The notes beneath the pieces are model-generated. The model had not been told where the DNA came from. It saw only the letters and a program-made list of their open reading frames with translations, and made no database searches. Shown one piece after another: positions 25,735 to 34,900 of a stretch of 64,000 bases of DNA (its first letter is position 1; each line of letters opens with the position of its first letter). Both the position numbers and the translations under genes were made by a program. The DNA is from CAWGLW01 sp963823525 (GTDB lineage Bacteria; Pseudomonadota; Gammaproteobacteria; Steroidobacterales; Steroidobacteraceae): positions 1,798,001-1,862,000 of the forward strand of contig CAWGLW010000006.1 of assembly GCA_963823525.1 (NCBI GenBank). Reading direction: 5' to 3'.

Positions 25735-26949
25735 ATGGCATACAGTTCCTCAACAAACTATTTCTTTTCGGAAGATCGCGAAGCCCTCGTGCTGGCCGGC
25801 GGTGGCGCACGCGCGGCTTACCAGGTCGGTGTGCTGCAGGCCATTGCCGAATGGTTGCCCGAGCAGGCACCTTGCCCGTTTCACGTGCTTGTCGGCACGT
25901 CGGCCGGGGCAATTAACGCCTCGGCGCTGACTGCGCGCGCGCAGTCCCTGCGCGACGGCGTTCGGGCACTGGAGCGAGTCTGGTCCGGATTCTCGATCGA
26001 GCAGGTGGTCAAGACCGACAATTCCAGCATGATCCGCGCTGGCCTGCACTGGATGTTGTCACTGGTATCCGGGGGGTGGCTTCTGCCGGCACCGCGCTCC
26101 CTGCTTGATACGACGCCGTTGCGCGAGTTGCTGATGCGCGAGATCGCGCTCGATAACATCCGGGAGAATATCGGTGCCGGTCCGGTCCGGGCGCTGGCCG
26201 TCGCGACAACGAGCTACACGACCGGCCGGGTGGTGGCTTTTTTCGATGCAGTGCAGGGCCTCGAGCAATGGCAGAGAGTCCGCAGCGCTGGCGTACGGCA
26301 TGAAATTGACATCGACGTGCTGATGGCCAGTTCGTCGATCCCGTTCTTCTTTCCGGCTGCACGTATCGGCGACCAGTATTTCGGTGACGGCGCGATGCGC
26401 CAGCTCGCCCCGCTGAGTCCGGCCGTCCGTCTTGGTGCAAACCGCCTGCTGGTCGTCGGTACCCGGGCGGAGGCGCCGGCAACGCCCGCCGACGGGTCCG
26501 CCGATGCGCCGCCGAGCCCGGGGCACCTGCTCGGGTTCGCGCTCGATTCCCTGTTTACCGATGGCTTGTCGATTGACCTCGAGCGCCTTCGCCAGATCAA
26601 CCAGTTGATGGAGGCGAACGACAAGCACGGGGACTCGGCACGCCGGCCGATACAGACGCTCGTGATTCAGCCCAGCGTCGACCCGACACAGATTGCGCGG
26701 AAATACGTCAACGCCCTGCCGCGCAGCTTTCGACGGCTGCTGCGCACGATTGGCGCACTCGAGGCGCGCGGCGGTCTGCTGGTCAGCTACCTGCTGTTCG
26801 AGTCCGTCTATACGACCGAACTGATGAAACTCGGTCGCGCTGATGCCTTGGCCAAGCGTGAGGAGATCCTGACGTTTGTCTGTGATCCGTTCAAAGCAGC
26901 ACCATCGTGCCCAGACCCAGCAGTGATGCAAAGCCAACTACATCAGTGA
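25735..26949 (+). CDS. Patatin-like phospholipase
   Basis: The 404-residue protein is a serine lipid acyl hydrolase of the patatin family. The oxyanion loop 'LVLAGGGARAAYQVGVLQAI' is near residue 20, the nucleophile elbow GTSAG near 53-57, and the catalytic-dyad aspartate in 'YFGDGAMRQLAPL'. There is no signal peptide. The last 59 bases overlap the 3' end of mgtE on the opposite strand. The ATG at 25735 is preferred to a TTG three codons earlier. Substrate (phospholipid or other ester) cannot be told from sequence. Confidence 0.92.
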   Translation: MAYSSSTNYFFSEDREALVLAGGGARAAYQVGVLQAIAEWLPEQAPCPFHVLVGTSAGAINASALTARAQSLRDGVRALERVWSGFSIEQVVKTDNSSMIRAGLHWMLSLVSGGWLLPAPRSLLDTTPLRELLMREIALDNIRENIGAGPVRALAVATTSYTTGRVVAFFDAVQGLEQWQRVRSAGVRHEIDIDVLMASSSIPFFFPAARIGDQYFGDGAMRQLAPLSPAVRLGANRLLVVGTRAEAPATPADGSADAPPSPGHLLGFALDSLFTDGLSIDLERLRQINQLMEANDKHGDSARRPIQTLVIQPSVDPTQIARKYVNALPRSFRRLLRTIGALEARGGLLVSYLLFESVYTTELMKLGRADALAKREEILTFVCDPFKAAPSCPDPAVMQSQLHQ

Positions 26950-28246
26950 CCGTCGTGACGATCACGCCGCCCGCGACAGCCGGATCGATGCCCAGGCGTT
27001 TCAATGTGAGCGGCACCAGCACGCCCGCGAGGGCCGCCGCAAACAGGTTGACCACCATCGCGACAAAGATGACTCCGGCAATCCGCCAGTCCTTGAACCA
27101 CAGCATCGCGAGCAAACCGACGACGCTGGCATAGACAAATCCATTGAGCATCGCGACGGCAATTTCTTTGAAGAGCAGCCAGCGGGCATTGGCACGCTCG
27201 ATCTGACCCAGCGCCATGCCGCGGATGATCAGGGTCATGGTCTGGGTGGCCGCCACGCCGCCCATGCTGGCTACGATCGGCATCAGCACCGCCAGCGCTA
27301 CGATGCTCTCGATCGTCGCCTCGAACAGACCGACCACCCAGGCCGCGAGAAACGCGGTGCCGAGGTTGATGCCGAGCCAGACACCGCGACGTCGTGCACT
27401 CGGCACGACGCCGGCGAACATGTCGGCGTCCTCGTCGAGGCCCGCCATGCTCATCACCGAGTGGTCCGCTTCGTCGCGGATCACGTCGACCACGTCATCG
27501 ATCGTGATACGCCCGAGCAGCTTCCCGTCCTCGGAGACGACCGCCGCGGAAACCAGGTCGCGATTCTCGAACAGGCTGGCCACTCGCGTGGCCGACAGGT
27601 CCGAGGGAATACCCTCCACGTCGGTCTTCATCAGCTCGCCGACCGTACTTTCCGGGTTGTCGGTCAGCAGTCGTGTAATGTCGAGCACACCGAGATAACG
27701 GTCCTGCCGGTTGACCACGAACAGTGCGTCGGTCTTCTCGGGAATTTCCCCTCGAGCCCGCAGATAACGCAGCACCGTCTCGAGTGTCACATCCGGCCGC
27801 ACACTGACCGTGTCGGTGTTCATCAGGCCGCCAGCCGTATCCTCGGCGAAAGCCATGATGGCCCGGATACGCTCGCGATCCTGGGCATCCAGCGAACGCA
27901 GGACCTGCCGGTTGACGGCATGAGGCAGGTCCTGCAGCAGGTCGGCCAGATCGTCCGGCTCGAGGCCTTCGGCCGCCGCGACCAGTTCCTCGGTCTCCAT
28001 CGCGCTGATGAGCCCGGCGCGCACCTCGTCATTCAGCTCGACGAGGACGTCACCTTCGAGTTCGGGATCGATCAGGTCCCAGACCACCTCGCGCTGGGTC
28101 AGCGGCAGCGATTCGAGCAGACCGGCGATTTCCGCCGGGTGCATCGAATTGACCTGCCCGTGCACCTGGCGCATCGTGCCCTTGTCGAGCGCCTTGGTGA
28201 GGCGTTCGAGGTGGCTGAGTTTGCGGTCGTGAAGCTCGGTATTCAT
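26891..28246 (-). CDS. mgtE: Magnesium transporter MgtE
   Basis: This inner-membrane Mg2+ channel is gated by cytosolic Mg2+. The 451-residue protein has the usual order: an N-terminal helical domain ('MHPAEIAGLLESLP'), two CBS domains ('LMNTDTVSVRPDVTLETVL' and 'MKTDVEGIPSDLSATRVA'), then about five transmembrane helices with the pore motif region 'ASMGGVAATQTMTLIIRGMA' and 'VTDVVGFASLLGLG'. It follows rapZ on the same strand after 90 bases. Its tail overlaps the patatin gene by 59 bases. Confidence 0.97.
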   Translation of the reverse strand: MNTELHDRKLSHLERLTKALDKGTMRQVHGQVNSMHPAEIAGLLESLPLTQREVVWDLIDPELEGDVLVELNDEVRAGLISAMETEELVAAAEGLEPDDLADLLQDLPHAVNRQVLRSLDAQDRERIRAIMAFAEDTAGGLMNTDTVSVRPDVTLETVLRYLRARGEIPEKTDALFVVNRQDRYLGVLDITRLLTDNPESTVGELMKTDVEGIPSDLSATRVASLFENRDLVSAAVVSEDGKLLGRITIDDVVDVIRDEADHSVMSMAGLDEDADMFAGVVPSARRRGVWLGINLGTAFLAAWVVGLFEATIESIVALAVLMPIVASMGGVAATQTMTLIIRGMALGQIERANARWLLFKEIAVAMLNGFVYASVVGLLAMLWFKDWRIAGVIFVAMVVNLFAAALAGVLVPLTLKRLGIDPAVAGGVIVTTVTDVVGFASLLGLGTMVLL

Positions 28247-28336
28247 CGCAGGCGCACTTTACGACGGGAGCGATGCAGTCGCGAGAAAATTGCGCACGAT
28301 GGCGCCGACTGCTTCGCGTTCGCCTGCCGGGCCCGG

Positions 28337-29209
28337 CTAGTCGCGCGGCTTTCCGGCGAGGTCGCGATGACGTATCAGGGCAGGGCCGTTAAGGCCACTG
28401 AAGCGCGCCGCCAGCTTCTCTGCCACGTAAACGGAGCGGTGCTGACCGCCCGTGCAACCGATCGCAACCGTCACATAGCTGCGATTGGAGCGCTCCAGCG
28501 AGGGCAGCCAGCGCTCGAGCAGCCCTGTCAGGTCCGCAAGGAAGCTGGCCACCTCTTGCCGATTATCGAGGAACGTGGCGACGGCATCGTCGCGGCCGCT
28601 CAGCTCGCGCAGGGCGGGTTCCCAGTATGGATTCGGCAGCGCCCTGGCATCGAACACGAAATCAGCGTCATCCGGCACGCCGTGGCGATACGCGAACGAC
28701 TGGAAGAGCAGCGAGGGCCCGGTCTTCTCGTTCTCGACCACCCTTTCCCGGATCAGCTCCCGCAGGTCGTGAATCGACATGTGCGACGTATCGATCGTCA
28801 GGTCCGCCACGGTAGCGAGTGGTGCGAGCAGTCTCAGTTCCTCTTCCAGTGCTTCCTGCAAGCCGAGGCCGCTGCGGCTCAGCGGGTGCCGGCGGCGGGT
28901 TTCGCTGAAACGCTTAAGCAGAACTTCATTACTGGCGCGAAGGAAAATGACTTCGCAACTGATGCCGCTGCGGCGCAGTTCCTGTACCAGCCGGGTAATG
29001 TCGGCGAGGTCCTCGGGACGGTTGCGCGCATCGACCCCGACAGCCGTCAGGCGGTATGCGGGTTCACTGGTGCGCACCGTGTAGGCGATGAAACCCGGCA
29101 GCAAGCCAGCCGGCAGGTTGTCGACACAGTAGTACTCGAGGTCCTCCAGCATGTGGAGGGCCACGCTCTTGCCGGAGCCTGACAGGCCGCTGACGATCAG
29201 GAGTCGCAT
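28337..29209 (-). CDS. rapZ: RNase adapter protein RapZ
   Basis: In E. coli RapZ senses glucosamine-6-phosphate and brings RNase E to the small RNA GlmZ. The 290 residues include the P-loop 'GLSGSGKS' at 8-15, 'YYCVDNLPAGLL', 'IDTSHMSIHDLR' and the C-terminal 'GCTGGQHRSVYVAEKLA', the metabolite- and RNA-binding domain. The ATG lies three bases after the hpf stop, so it belongs to the rpoN-hpf operon. ptsN, which in E. coli and pseudomonads lies between hpf and rapZ, is absent. Confidence 0.96.
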   Translation of the reverse strand: MRLLIVSGLSGSGKSVALHMLEDLEYYCVDNLPAGLLPGFIAYTVRTSEPAYRLTAVGVDARNRPEDLADITRLVQELRRSGISCEVIFLRASNEVLLKRFSETRRRHPLSRSGLGLQEALEEELRLLAPLATVADLTIDTSHMSIHDLRELIRERVVENEKTGPSLLFQSFAYRHGVPDDADFVFDARALPNPYWEPALRELSGRDDAVATFLDNRQEVASFLADLTGLLERWLPSLERSNRSYVTVAIGCTGGQHRSVYVAEKLAARFSGLNGPALIRHRDLAGKPRD

Positions 29210-29212
29210 GTT

Positions 29213-29545
29213 TCACTGTGCAGCGGCGAACCGATGCTTCGGGGACTCGATGGCGTGGTGATCGCGCAGCCGTTCCTTGTGCTTGCGGATGCGTCGATCG
29301 AGCTTGCTGGCCAGCGCATCGATCGCAGCATACATGTCTTCTTCTTCGGCCTCCGCATATATCGTCGAGCCGCTGACGTGAACGGTGGATTCGGCCTTGT
29401 GCTTGAGCTTCTCAACGGTGAGGACGCAGTGCACATCGATCAACTGATCGAAACGTCGCGTCATTCGCGCCAGTTTCTTCTCTACGTAGTCACGCAAAGC
29501 CGGTGTGACGCCGACGTGATGTCCGCTCAATTGCACTTGAATCAT
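29213..29545 (-). CDS. hpf: Ribosome hibernation promoting factor, short form
   Basis: The 110-residue protein binds the 30S subunit near the decoding site in stationary phase and promotes 100S dimers. 'MIQVQLSGHHVGVTPALRDY' starts the fold, and 'HKAESTVHVSGSTIYAEAEE' and 'DMYAAIDALASKLDRRIRKH' complete it; the C-terminal dimerisation domain of long HPF is missing. AGGAGG lies just before the ATG at 29545. It follows rpoN by about 60 bases, the classic order. Confidence 0.95.
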   Translation of the reverse strand: MIQVQLSGHHVGVTPALRDYVEKKLARMTRRFDQLIDVHCVLTVEKLKHKAESTVHVSGSTIYAEAEEEDMYAAIDALASKLDRRIRKHKERLRDHHAIESPKHRFAAAQ

Positions 29546-29606
29546 TGCATCCTCCTGTTGGATACGGTTTCTTCTGCTTCGACCCCTTACCCTGTTTGCC
29601 CGCTTA

Positions 29607-31046
29607 TCAGGCCTGCGCCCGAGTGGACGCGTGGCGGCGCTCGCTGGATGAGCCCAGTCCCAGCGCCTCCCGGTACTTGGCAACGGTCCGGCGTGCCACC
29701 TTGACGCCTTCCTCGGAAAGCGCATGCGCCAGCTGGGCGTCGCTGAACGGCTTATCAGAATCTTCGTCGGCGATCAGCTTGCGGATTCTCGCCCTGATCG
29801 CCACCGAGGAGACGTCCGCGCCGTCCGCGCCTGAGACATGGCTCGAAAAGAAATACCGGAATTCGATGATGCCGCGGGGCGTGTGCATGTACTTGCCAGT
29901 CGTGACGCGCGAGATCGTCGATTCGTGCATGCTGATCGCGTCGGCAATGTCGCGCAGGATCATCGGCTGCATGGCTTCCTCGCCATGCTCGAGAAAGCTC
30001 GCCTGGCGCTGAACGATCGCCTGCGCCACCTTGAGCAGGGTTTCATTGCGGATCTCCAGGCTGCGAACCAGCCAGCGCGCTTCCTGCAGCTGAGCGCGCA
30101 ATGAGGCGTAGTCTGCGGCGCGCGTGACCAGACCGGCATAGGTCTGGTTGACCCGTACACGGGGAACTGAAGCAGGATTGATTTCAACTGACCAGCCACT
30201 GTCAGTGCGCCGGATAAAAACATCGGGCACGATGTACTCGGGCTGGGATGTCTCAAAGGCTGCACCCGGGCGCGGGTGGCAGCCACGAATCAATGCGAGG
30301 GCGACCTGAAGCGATTCCTCGTCGGCATGCAGGGCCCGACTGAGCGAGGGCAGGTCGCGGTCCGCCATTGCCTGCAGATGTTCCCGGGCAATCCGCAGCG
30401 CAAGCTCCAGTCCGGGCGTATCCTCTTCCAGCTGGGCCAGCTGCAGGCAGATGCACTCCGAGACGCTGCGTGCAGCAATACCGGCCGGGTCGAGCGTCTG
30501 AACAAAAGCCAGCACTCTTTCGACGTCGGCTTCGCTGACGGGGAGGTCGACACACAGGCTGCGCGCAATCGCGTCGGTCGATTCAGTCAGGTAGCCGTCG
30601 TCGTTCAACGCATCGACGATGGCCTCTCCGATCCAGACATCGCGCGGGTCGAGCTTGCTGATTTCGAGCTGCCAGATCAGGTGCTGATGCAGATCGTCCT
30701 GTTGATCGTCGGAAAACTCCAGCGGACGGTCGTCATCGTCCTGTCGGCTGCCGGTTCCGGCCGGTGCGGAATCTGCCCAGGGGTCGGACAGCTCGACGCT
30801 GATTTCCTCGACTTCCGGTTGCGACTCCTCGGCAGTCGCCTGCAGGGCCTCCTCAGACTCGAGCGAGGTGGTCTCGATCTGTTCGTCTTCTTCCTCCGAC
30901 TCGAGCATGACATTGCTTTCGAGCGCGGCCTGTACCTGCGCCTGCAGTTCGAGCACTGGCAGTTGCAGAAGCTTGATCGCCTGCTGCAACTGCGGCGTCA
31001 TGGTCAGTTGCTGACCGAGCTTGAGTTGCAGGGCCGGTTTGAGCAT
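29607..31046 (-). CDS. rpoN: RNA polymerase sigma-54 factor
   Basis: This alternative sigma factor recognises -24/-12 promoters and needs AAA+ activators. The 479 residues have the glutamine/leucine-rich region I ('QLTMTPQLQQAIKLLQLP'), an acidic region II, and a C-terminal DNA-binding part with the RpoN box 'ARRTVAKYRE'. It lies between lptB and hpf, as in most gammaproteobacteria. No enhancer-binding protein gene is in the window. Confidence 0.98.
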   Translation of the reverse strand: MLKPALQLKLGQQLTMTPQLQQAIKLLQLPVLELQAQVQAALESNVMLESEEEDEQIETTSLESEEALQATAEESQPEVEEISVELSDPWADSAPAGTGSRQDDDDRPLEFSDDQQDDLHQHLIWQLEISKLDPRDVWIGEAIVDALNDDGYLTESTDAIARSLCVDLPVSEADVERVLAFVQTLDPAGIAARSVSECICLQLAQLEEDTPGLELALRIAREHLQAMADRDLPSLSRALHADEESLQVALALIRGCHPRPGAAFETSQPEYIVPDVFIRRTDSGWSVEINPASVPRVRVNQTYAGLVTRAADYASLRAQLQEARWLVRSLEIRNETLLKVAQAIVQRQASFLEHGEEAMQPMILRDIADAISMHESTISRVTTGKYMHTPRGIIEFRYFFSSHVSGADGADVSSVAIRARIRKLIADEDSDKPFSDAQLAHALSEEGVKVARRTVAKYREALGLGSSSERRHASTRAQA

Positions 31047-31125
31047 CGTTTCCTACTGTGGACTCCCTGAACCACGGCCGGCAGTCTGTTCTGCCGGGCC
31101 ATCACTGCGATTTCGCCTCAGTGTC

Positions 31126-31851
31126 TCAGAGACGGAAATCCTGACCCAAGTAGACCTCACGGACCTGATCGTTGGCAAGGATATCCTCTGCGGATCCGGA
31201 GGCGATCACACTTCCTGCACTTACAATGTATGCCCGGCTGCAGATACCGAGTGTTTCACGCACATTGTGATCGGTAATGAGAATACCAATATCGCGCGCG
31301 CTGAGGTGCCGGATGATACGCTGGATGTCGTCAACCGAGATCGGATCGACACCCGCGAACGGTTCGTCGAGCAGTATGAAGCGCGGTTCAGCCGCCAGCG
31401 CGCGCGCAATTTCCACGCGCCTGCGCTCCCCGCCTGACAGGCTCATGCCGACGTTGCCGCGGATGTGGTCGATGTGCAATTCATCGAGCAGCGACTCGAG
31501 CGCCTGCGCGCGACCGTCAGTGCCGAGATCATCACGCATTTCGAGTATCGCGAGGATGTTGTCCTCCACCGACAGTTTCCTGAAGACCGACGCTTCCTGC
31601 GGCAGGTATCCGACTCCGAGCCGGGCCCTGCGGTGCATTGGAAGTCGGGTCAATTCCTTCTCGTCGAGCCAGATGCTGCCCTCGTCGCTCGGAACGAGGC
31701 CGACGATCATGTAAAAAGCGGTCGTCTTGCCGGCGCCGTTCGGACCCAGCAGGCCAACCACCTCGCCGGAACTGACCTCCAGCGACAAGTCTGAGACCAC
31801 CTTTCGGGAACGGTAGCTCTTGCCCAGGGACTCCGCTCGAAGGCAACTCAC
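31126..31851 (-). CDS. lptB: LPS export ABC transporter ATP-binding protein
   Basis: LptB powers extraction of lipopolysaccharide from the inner membrane with LptF and LptG. The 241-residue ATPase shows Walker A 'GPNGAGKTT', a Q-loop ('GYLPQEASVF'), the signature 'SLSGGERRRVEIARAL', Walker B 'ILLDEPFAGVDP' and the H-loop 'ITDHNVRET'. Its start overlaps the lptA stop by four bases. lptF and lptG are not in this window, as usual for this operon. Confidence 0.98.
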   Translation of the reverse strand: MSCLRAESLGKSYRSRKVVSDLSLEVSSGEVVGLLGPNGAGKTTAFYMIVGLVPSDEGSIWLDEKELTRLPMHRRARLGVGYLPQEASVFRKLSVEDNILAILEMRDDLGTDGRAQALESLLDELHIDHIRGNVGMSLSGGERRRVEIARALAAEPRFILLDEPFAGVDPISVDDIQRIIRHLSARDIGILITDHNVRETLGICSRAYIVSAGSVIASGSAEDILANDQVREVYLGQDFRL

Positions 31852-32495
31852 GGGCTGCGGTCCTTTTCACCGGGCTTGCGCAATTCATTCGGGTTGATCG
31901 TGATGCGCACACCGTCCGGGTCACGCTCATCGGGGTTGGCTACCACGCGTTGTGCGGCGATGTTGTAGATCAGGGTATTCCCGCGTATTTCGTTCTGCCC
32001 GTCCGTCAGCCAGGCATCGCCCTGAAGGCGGACCGTGTTCTTGCTGACGTCGTACTCGATCGAGCCGGCCTGCCCCTGTGCCAGTTGCTTGCTGTCCTGC
32101 AGCCTTTGCTCAAACTTCGCGGGGCTGCCGCGCACGACGGCACGCGTGATGACGTTTTCGCGGAAACTGACCCGGGCGTTGTCGGCGCTGAGCCTGCCGT
32201 CGGGTACGCGTATCCGGACCTGCCCGTCGAGGCGCCATTCGGCATTGTCGAAGTTCAGTCCCGTCGCGCTTGCCTGATCTGCCTCAACCTGCATTTCGCC
32301 CTGCGTTATCTTCACTTTCCGGAACACGACCGTGTTGTTCTTGTAGTCGAAGTCGGACGACGCCGCGGTGAGGTCGATCGGCAGGCTGGTGTCCGTGATC
32401 GGGGCCGCCGCGGTCGCCGCCGCGAACGTGACGACGACGCATGCCAGAAGCCGCCTGCGCGCGCAGCGGCCCGGTTTATGGAAGGAAGCGACCAT
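31848..32495 (-). CDS. lptA: LPS transport periplasmic bridge protein LptA
   Basis: LptA forms the periplasmic bridge that carries LPS from LptC to LptD. The 215-residue precursor has a basic N-terminus and signal peptide ('RRRLLACVVVTFAAATAAA'), then the OstA-type beta-jellyroll: 'IDLTAASSDFDYKNNTVVF', 'EMQVEADQASATG' and 'GQAGSIEYD'. Its start overlaps the lptC tail by 20 bases, and its stop overlaps lptB by four. Confidence 0.93.
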   Translation of the reverse strand: MVASFHKPGRCARRRLLACVVVTFAAATAAAPITDTSLPIDLTAASSDFDYKNNTVVFRKVKITQGEMQVEADQASATGLNFDNAEWRLDGQVRIRVPDGRLSADNARVSFRENVITRAVVRGSPAKFEQRLQDSKQLAQGQAGSIEYDVSKNTVRLQGDAWLTDGQNEIRGNTLIYNIAAQRVVANPDERDPDGVRITINPNELRKPGEKDRSP

Positions 32496-33054
32496 TGACG
32501 TTTGATTCTAGTCTCAGCTGGCCTGTGTTCAAATCAACCCTGAGGCCCTCGCCCTGGAGTTTGTGCGAGCCAAGGGTGAGTGTCACGGGATTCTCAGTGT
32601 GGATCAGGTTGGCTTCCGTTTCATAGGTCAGTTCGTCGGTCTTGACGAGCGCCGAGCCCTGTTCGACTTCGCCGTGAATTGTGACATCGCCCTGCAGCAG
32701 CAGCGAACCGCGGTCCATCGGCATTTGGCCGCGCTGTGCCGTCACCGTCCAGGAGCCACTTTCCGCGCTGCGGTAGTCCAGTTCCAGTCCTGACAACAGG
32801 ACACTCTCCTCACCGCGTTGCTGCTCGACGGTCTGAGCGTGCACGATCACGCGCGGCCGTCCGTCTTCGCCGATTTCCGTCAGCGTGGTGCCCGAGAGAT
32901 AATAACCTCGCGGCGGCAGGGGCTCGCCAAAAGCCAGCTCATCGTCGCCTTTGCCGGCCAGCAGCGTGTAGAGCAGGCCCAGGCCGGCCAGCATCCCCGC
33001 GGCCGTGACCAGGCGCGAGCTCAGGGTGCCCGGGCGCTGATCAGCAGATCGCAT
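32476..33054 (-). CDS. lptC: LPS export membrane anchor LptC
   Basis: LptC is a bitopic inner-membrane protein that passes LPS from LptBFG to LptA. The 192-residue protein has one N-terminal transmembrane helix ('LVTAAGMLAGLGLLYTLLAG') followed by a periplasmic OstA-like domain ('GYYLSGTTLTEIGEDG', 'ENPVTLTLGSHKLQGEGL'). The ATG at 33054 lies inside the end of kdsC (34-base overlap) with a weak ribosome-binding site; a start further upstream would lengthen the overlap. Confidence 0.88.
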   Translation of the reverse strand: MRSADQRPGTLSSRLVTAAGMLAGLGLLYTLLAGKGDDELAFGEPLPPRGYYLSGTTLTEIGEDGRPRVIVHAQTVEQQRGEESVLLSGLELDYRSAESGSWTVTAQRGQMPMDRGSLLLQGDVTIHGEVEQGSALVKTDELTYETEANLIHTENPVTLTLGSHKLQGEGLRVDLNTGQLRLESNVNGRFLP

Positions 33055-33515
33055 ATTTCGCGCACGGCGCCGAGCCCGCCCGGGTGCTGTGTTGACCACA
33101 TCGATGCCGACCTCACGGAGGGGTGTGCATCGGCAACGGCGATGGGCAGGGCGGCCTTGTTCAGCATCGGCAGGTCCGGTGCGTCGTCGCCGGCGCAGGC
33201 CACCTCGAACTCACGCAGGCCAAGTTGTCCGATCAGCTTCTCGAGCGCGGCGGCCTTGTCGGTCACGCCCTGGTAAACGTGCCTGATACCGAGCTCGCCG
33301 GCACGGCGCCGCACCGCCGCGGAGTCGCGCCCGGAGATAATTGCAACGGTCACGCCAGCGGCCTGTACCGCGACCAGCCCGTAGCCGTCGCGCACATGAA
33401 ATACCTTGAGTTCTTCGCCGTTCGCCGAGAAGTACAGGCGACCGTCGGTCAGCACGCCATCGACATCAAGCACCAGCAGCCGGATGTGGCGGGCCCTCTC
33501 GAGTACGGCATCCAT
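33021..33515 (-). CDS. kdsC: 3-deoxy-D-manno-octulosonate 8-phosphate phosphatase
   Basis: This HAD-family phosphatase releases Kdo from Kdo-8-phosphate for lipopolysaccharide. The 164 residues show 'LLVLDVDGVLTDG' with the nucleophile Asp17 and acid/base Asp19, 'VAIISGRDS' as motif II, and 'CAGDDAPDLPM' as the metal-binding end. There is no cap domain, as expected for the tetrameric C0 class. It directly follows kdsD (two bases between stop and start). Confidence 0.97.
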   Translation of the reverse strand: MDAVLERARHIRLLVLDVDGVLTDGRLYFSANGEELKVFHVRDGYGLVAVQAAGVTVAIISGRDSAAVRRRAGELGIRHVYQGVTDKAAALEKLIGQLGLREFEVACAGDDAPDLPMLNKAALPIAVADAHPSVRSASMWSTQHPGGLGAVREICDLLISARAP

Positions 33516-33517
33516 CG

Positions 33518-34519
33518 CTACATGACTCCCGCGCGCAGCAGGTCATGCACATTCAGTGCCCCGACCAGCGTGCCGTGCCCGTCCACGACGGGCAGGGCGG
33601 TGATACGGTGAGCCTCCATCAGGTGCACCGCTTCAGCGGCCAGCATCCGCGGGCTGGCCACTTTGCAGCCCTCGACCATCACCTCGCTCATGGTCGTCAG
33701 GTGCACGTCCAGCTGCCGGTCCAGCGCACGGCGCAGATCGCCGTCCGTGAAAATACCCAGCACGACCCGATCTTCATCAACGACGGTGGTCATGCCCAGC
33801 CCTTTCTTGCTCATTTCCAGCAGTCCGGCGCTGAGCAGCGTTTCCGGGCCCACGACCGGTAACTGCTCGCCGGTTCGCATAATGTCCTCGACGTGCAGCA
33901 GGAGCCGGCGTCCGAGGCTGCCGCCGGGGTGGGAGCGGGCAAAATCCTCCTCCGAGAATCCACGTGCCTCGAGCACCGCGACCGCAAGGGCGTCGCCCAT
34001 GGCCAGGGCGGCCGTGGTACTGGCCGTCGGGGCCAGGTTCAGCGGGCAGGCTTCGGCCGGGACGCTGACGTCCAGCACGACGTTCGCATGGCGCGCCAGG
34101 GACGAGCCGTGTCGTCCGACCAGTGCGATCAACGGTACGTCCAGTCGCTTGATTCCAGGCAGGATGGTCAGAATCTCGTCTGTCTCACCCGAGTTCGACA
34201 GCGCGAGGACCACGTCTTTGACCGTGATCATCCCGATGTCGCCATGAATTGCTTCGGCCGGGTGCAGAAAAAATGAGGGGCTGCCGGTGCTGGCCAGCGT
34301 GGCGGCGATCTTGCTGCCGATGTGCCCTGACTTGCCCATGCCCGTCACGACGACGCGTCCTTCGCATTCGAGTATCAAGCGGCAGGCCTCGGCGAACGCC
34401 TCGTTCAGCCTGTGTTCAAGAGCCGCCACGGCCCGTGCCTCGGTGGCAAGGACGCGCCGGCCGCGGTCGATGAGCAGGTCGTTGCTTGCATTAGCAGTAA
34501 GCATCGGCAGGGTTTCCAT
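33518..34519 (-). CDS. kdsD: D-arabinose 5-phosphate isomerase
   Basis: It converts ribulose 5-phosphate to arabinose 5-phosphate, the first Kdo step. The roughly 333-residue protein has an N-terminal SIS domain ('VVVTGMGKSGHIGSKIAATL', 'HGDIGMI', 'LSNSGETDEIL', 'SHPGGSLGRRLL') and two C-terminal CBS domains. Several in-frame ATGs are possible between 34504 and 34537; the one at 34519 fits the length of relatives best. It leads the kdsD-to-rapZ gene string and is divergent from the BolA-family gene. Confidence 0.95.
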   Translation of the reverse strand: METLPMLTANASNDLLIDRGRRVLATEARAVAALEHRLNEAFAEACRLILECEGRVVVTGMGKSGHIGSKIAATLASTGSPSFFLHPAEAIHGDIGMITVKDVVLALSNSGETDEILTILPGIKRLDVPLIALVGRHGSSLARHANVVLDVSVPAEACPLNLAPTASTTAALAMGDALAVAVLEARGFSEEDFARSHPGGSLGRRLLLHVEDIMRTGEQLPVVGPETLLSAGLLEMSKKGLGMTTVVDEDRVVLGIFTDGDLRRALDRQLDVHLTTMSEVMVEGCKVASPRMLAAEAVHLMEAHRITALPVVDGHGTLVGALNVHDLLRAGVM

Positions 34520-34628
34520 TCTGGCCAGCCCCATCATAACGCCCGTCCGGCCGTCGCGCGCGAGCACGACGCAGGCGGACGGAGGTGGGTTAGACTGCGG
34601 ATCCCACCAGAGACCGGGCCAGCGATAA

Positions 34629-34886
34629 ATGACCGCCGACGAGGTAACTCAGCTCATTCAGGCCGCCCTTCCCGAAGCGCGGATTCGTGTCCTGACGGAC
34701 GACGACACCCATTTCGAAGCCGTGATCATCGCCCCGCAATTTGCGGGCAAACGCTCGCTGCAGCGTCACCAGCTGGTCTACGGCGCACTCGGTTCGAAAA
34801 TGGGCCGAGAAATCCACGCGCTCTCGATGGCTGCCTATACACCGGAGGAATGGGCTGCCGCCGGTGGTGAGCCCGGCCCGGCCTGA
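34629..34886 (+). CDS. ibaG: BolA-family protein (IbaG type)
   Basis: The 85-residue protein has the compact BolA fold: 'LIQAALPEARIRVLTDDDTH', 'FEAVIIAPQFAGKRSLQRHQ' and 'LVYGALGSKMGREIHALSM'. The conserved histidine in 'RHQ' is the Fe-S/glutaredoxin partner site in relatives. IbaG-type genes commonly lie next to murA, as here (14 bases downstream), and are divergent from the Kdo genes. It is probably a cytosolic Fe-S trafficking or stress factor. Confidence 0.9.
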   Translation: MTADEVTQLIQAALPEARIRVLTDDDTHFEAVIIAPQFAGKRSLQRHQLVYGALGSKMGREIHALSMAAYTPEEWAAAGGEPGPA

Positions 34887-34900
34887 CCGGAGCGGATCAC

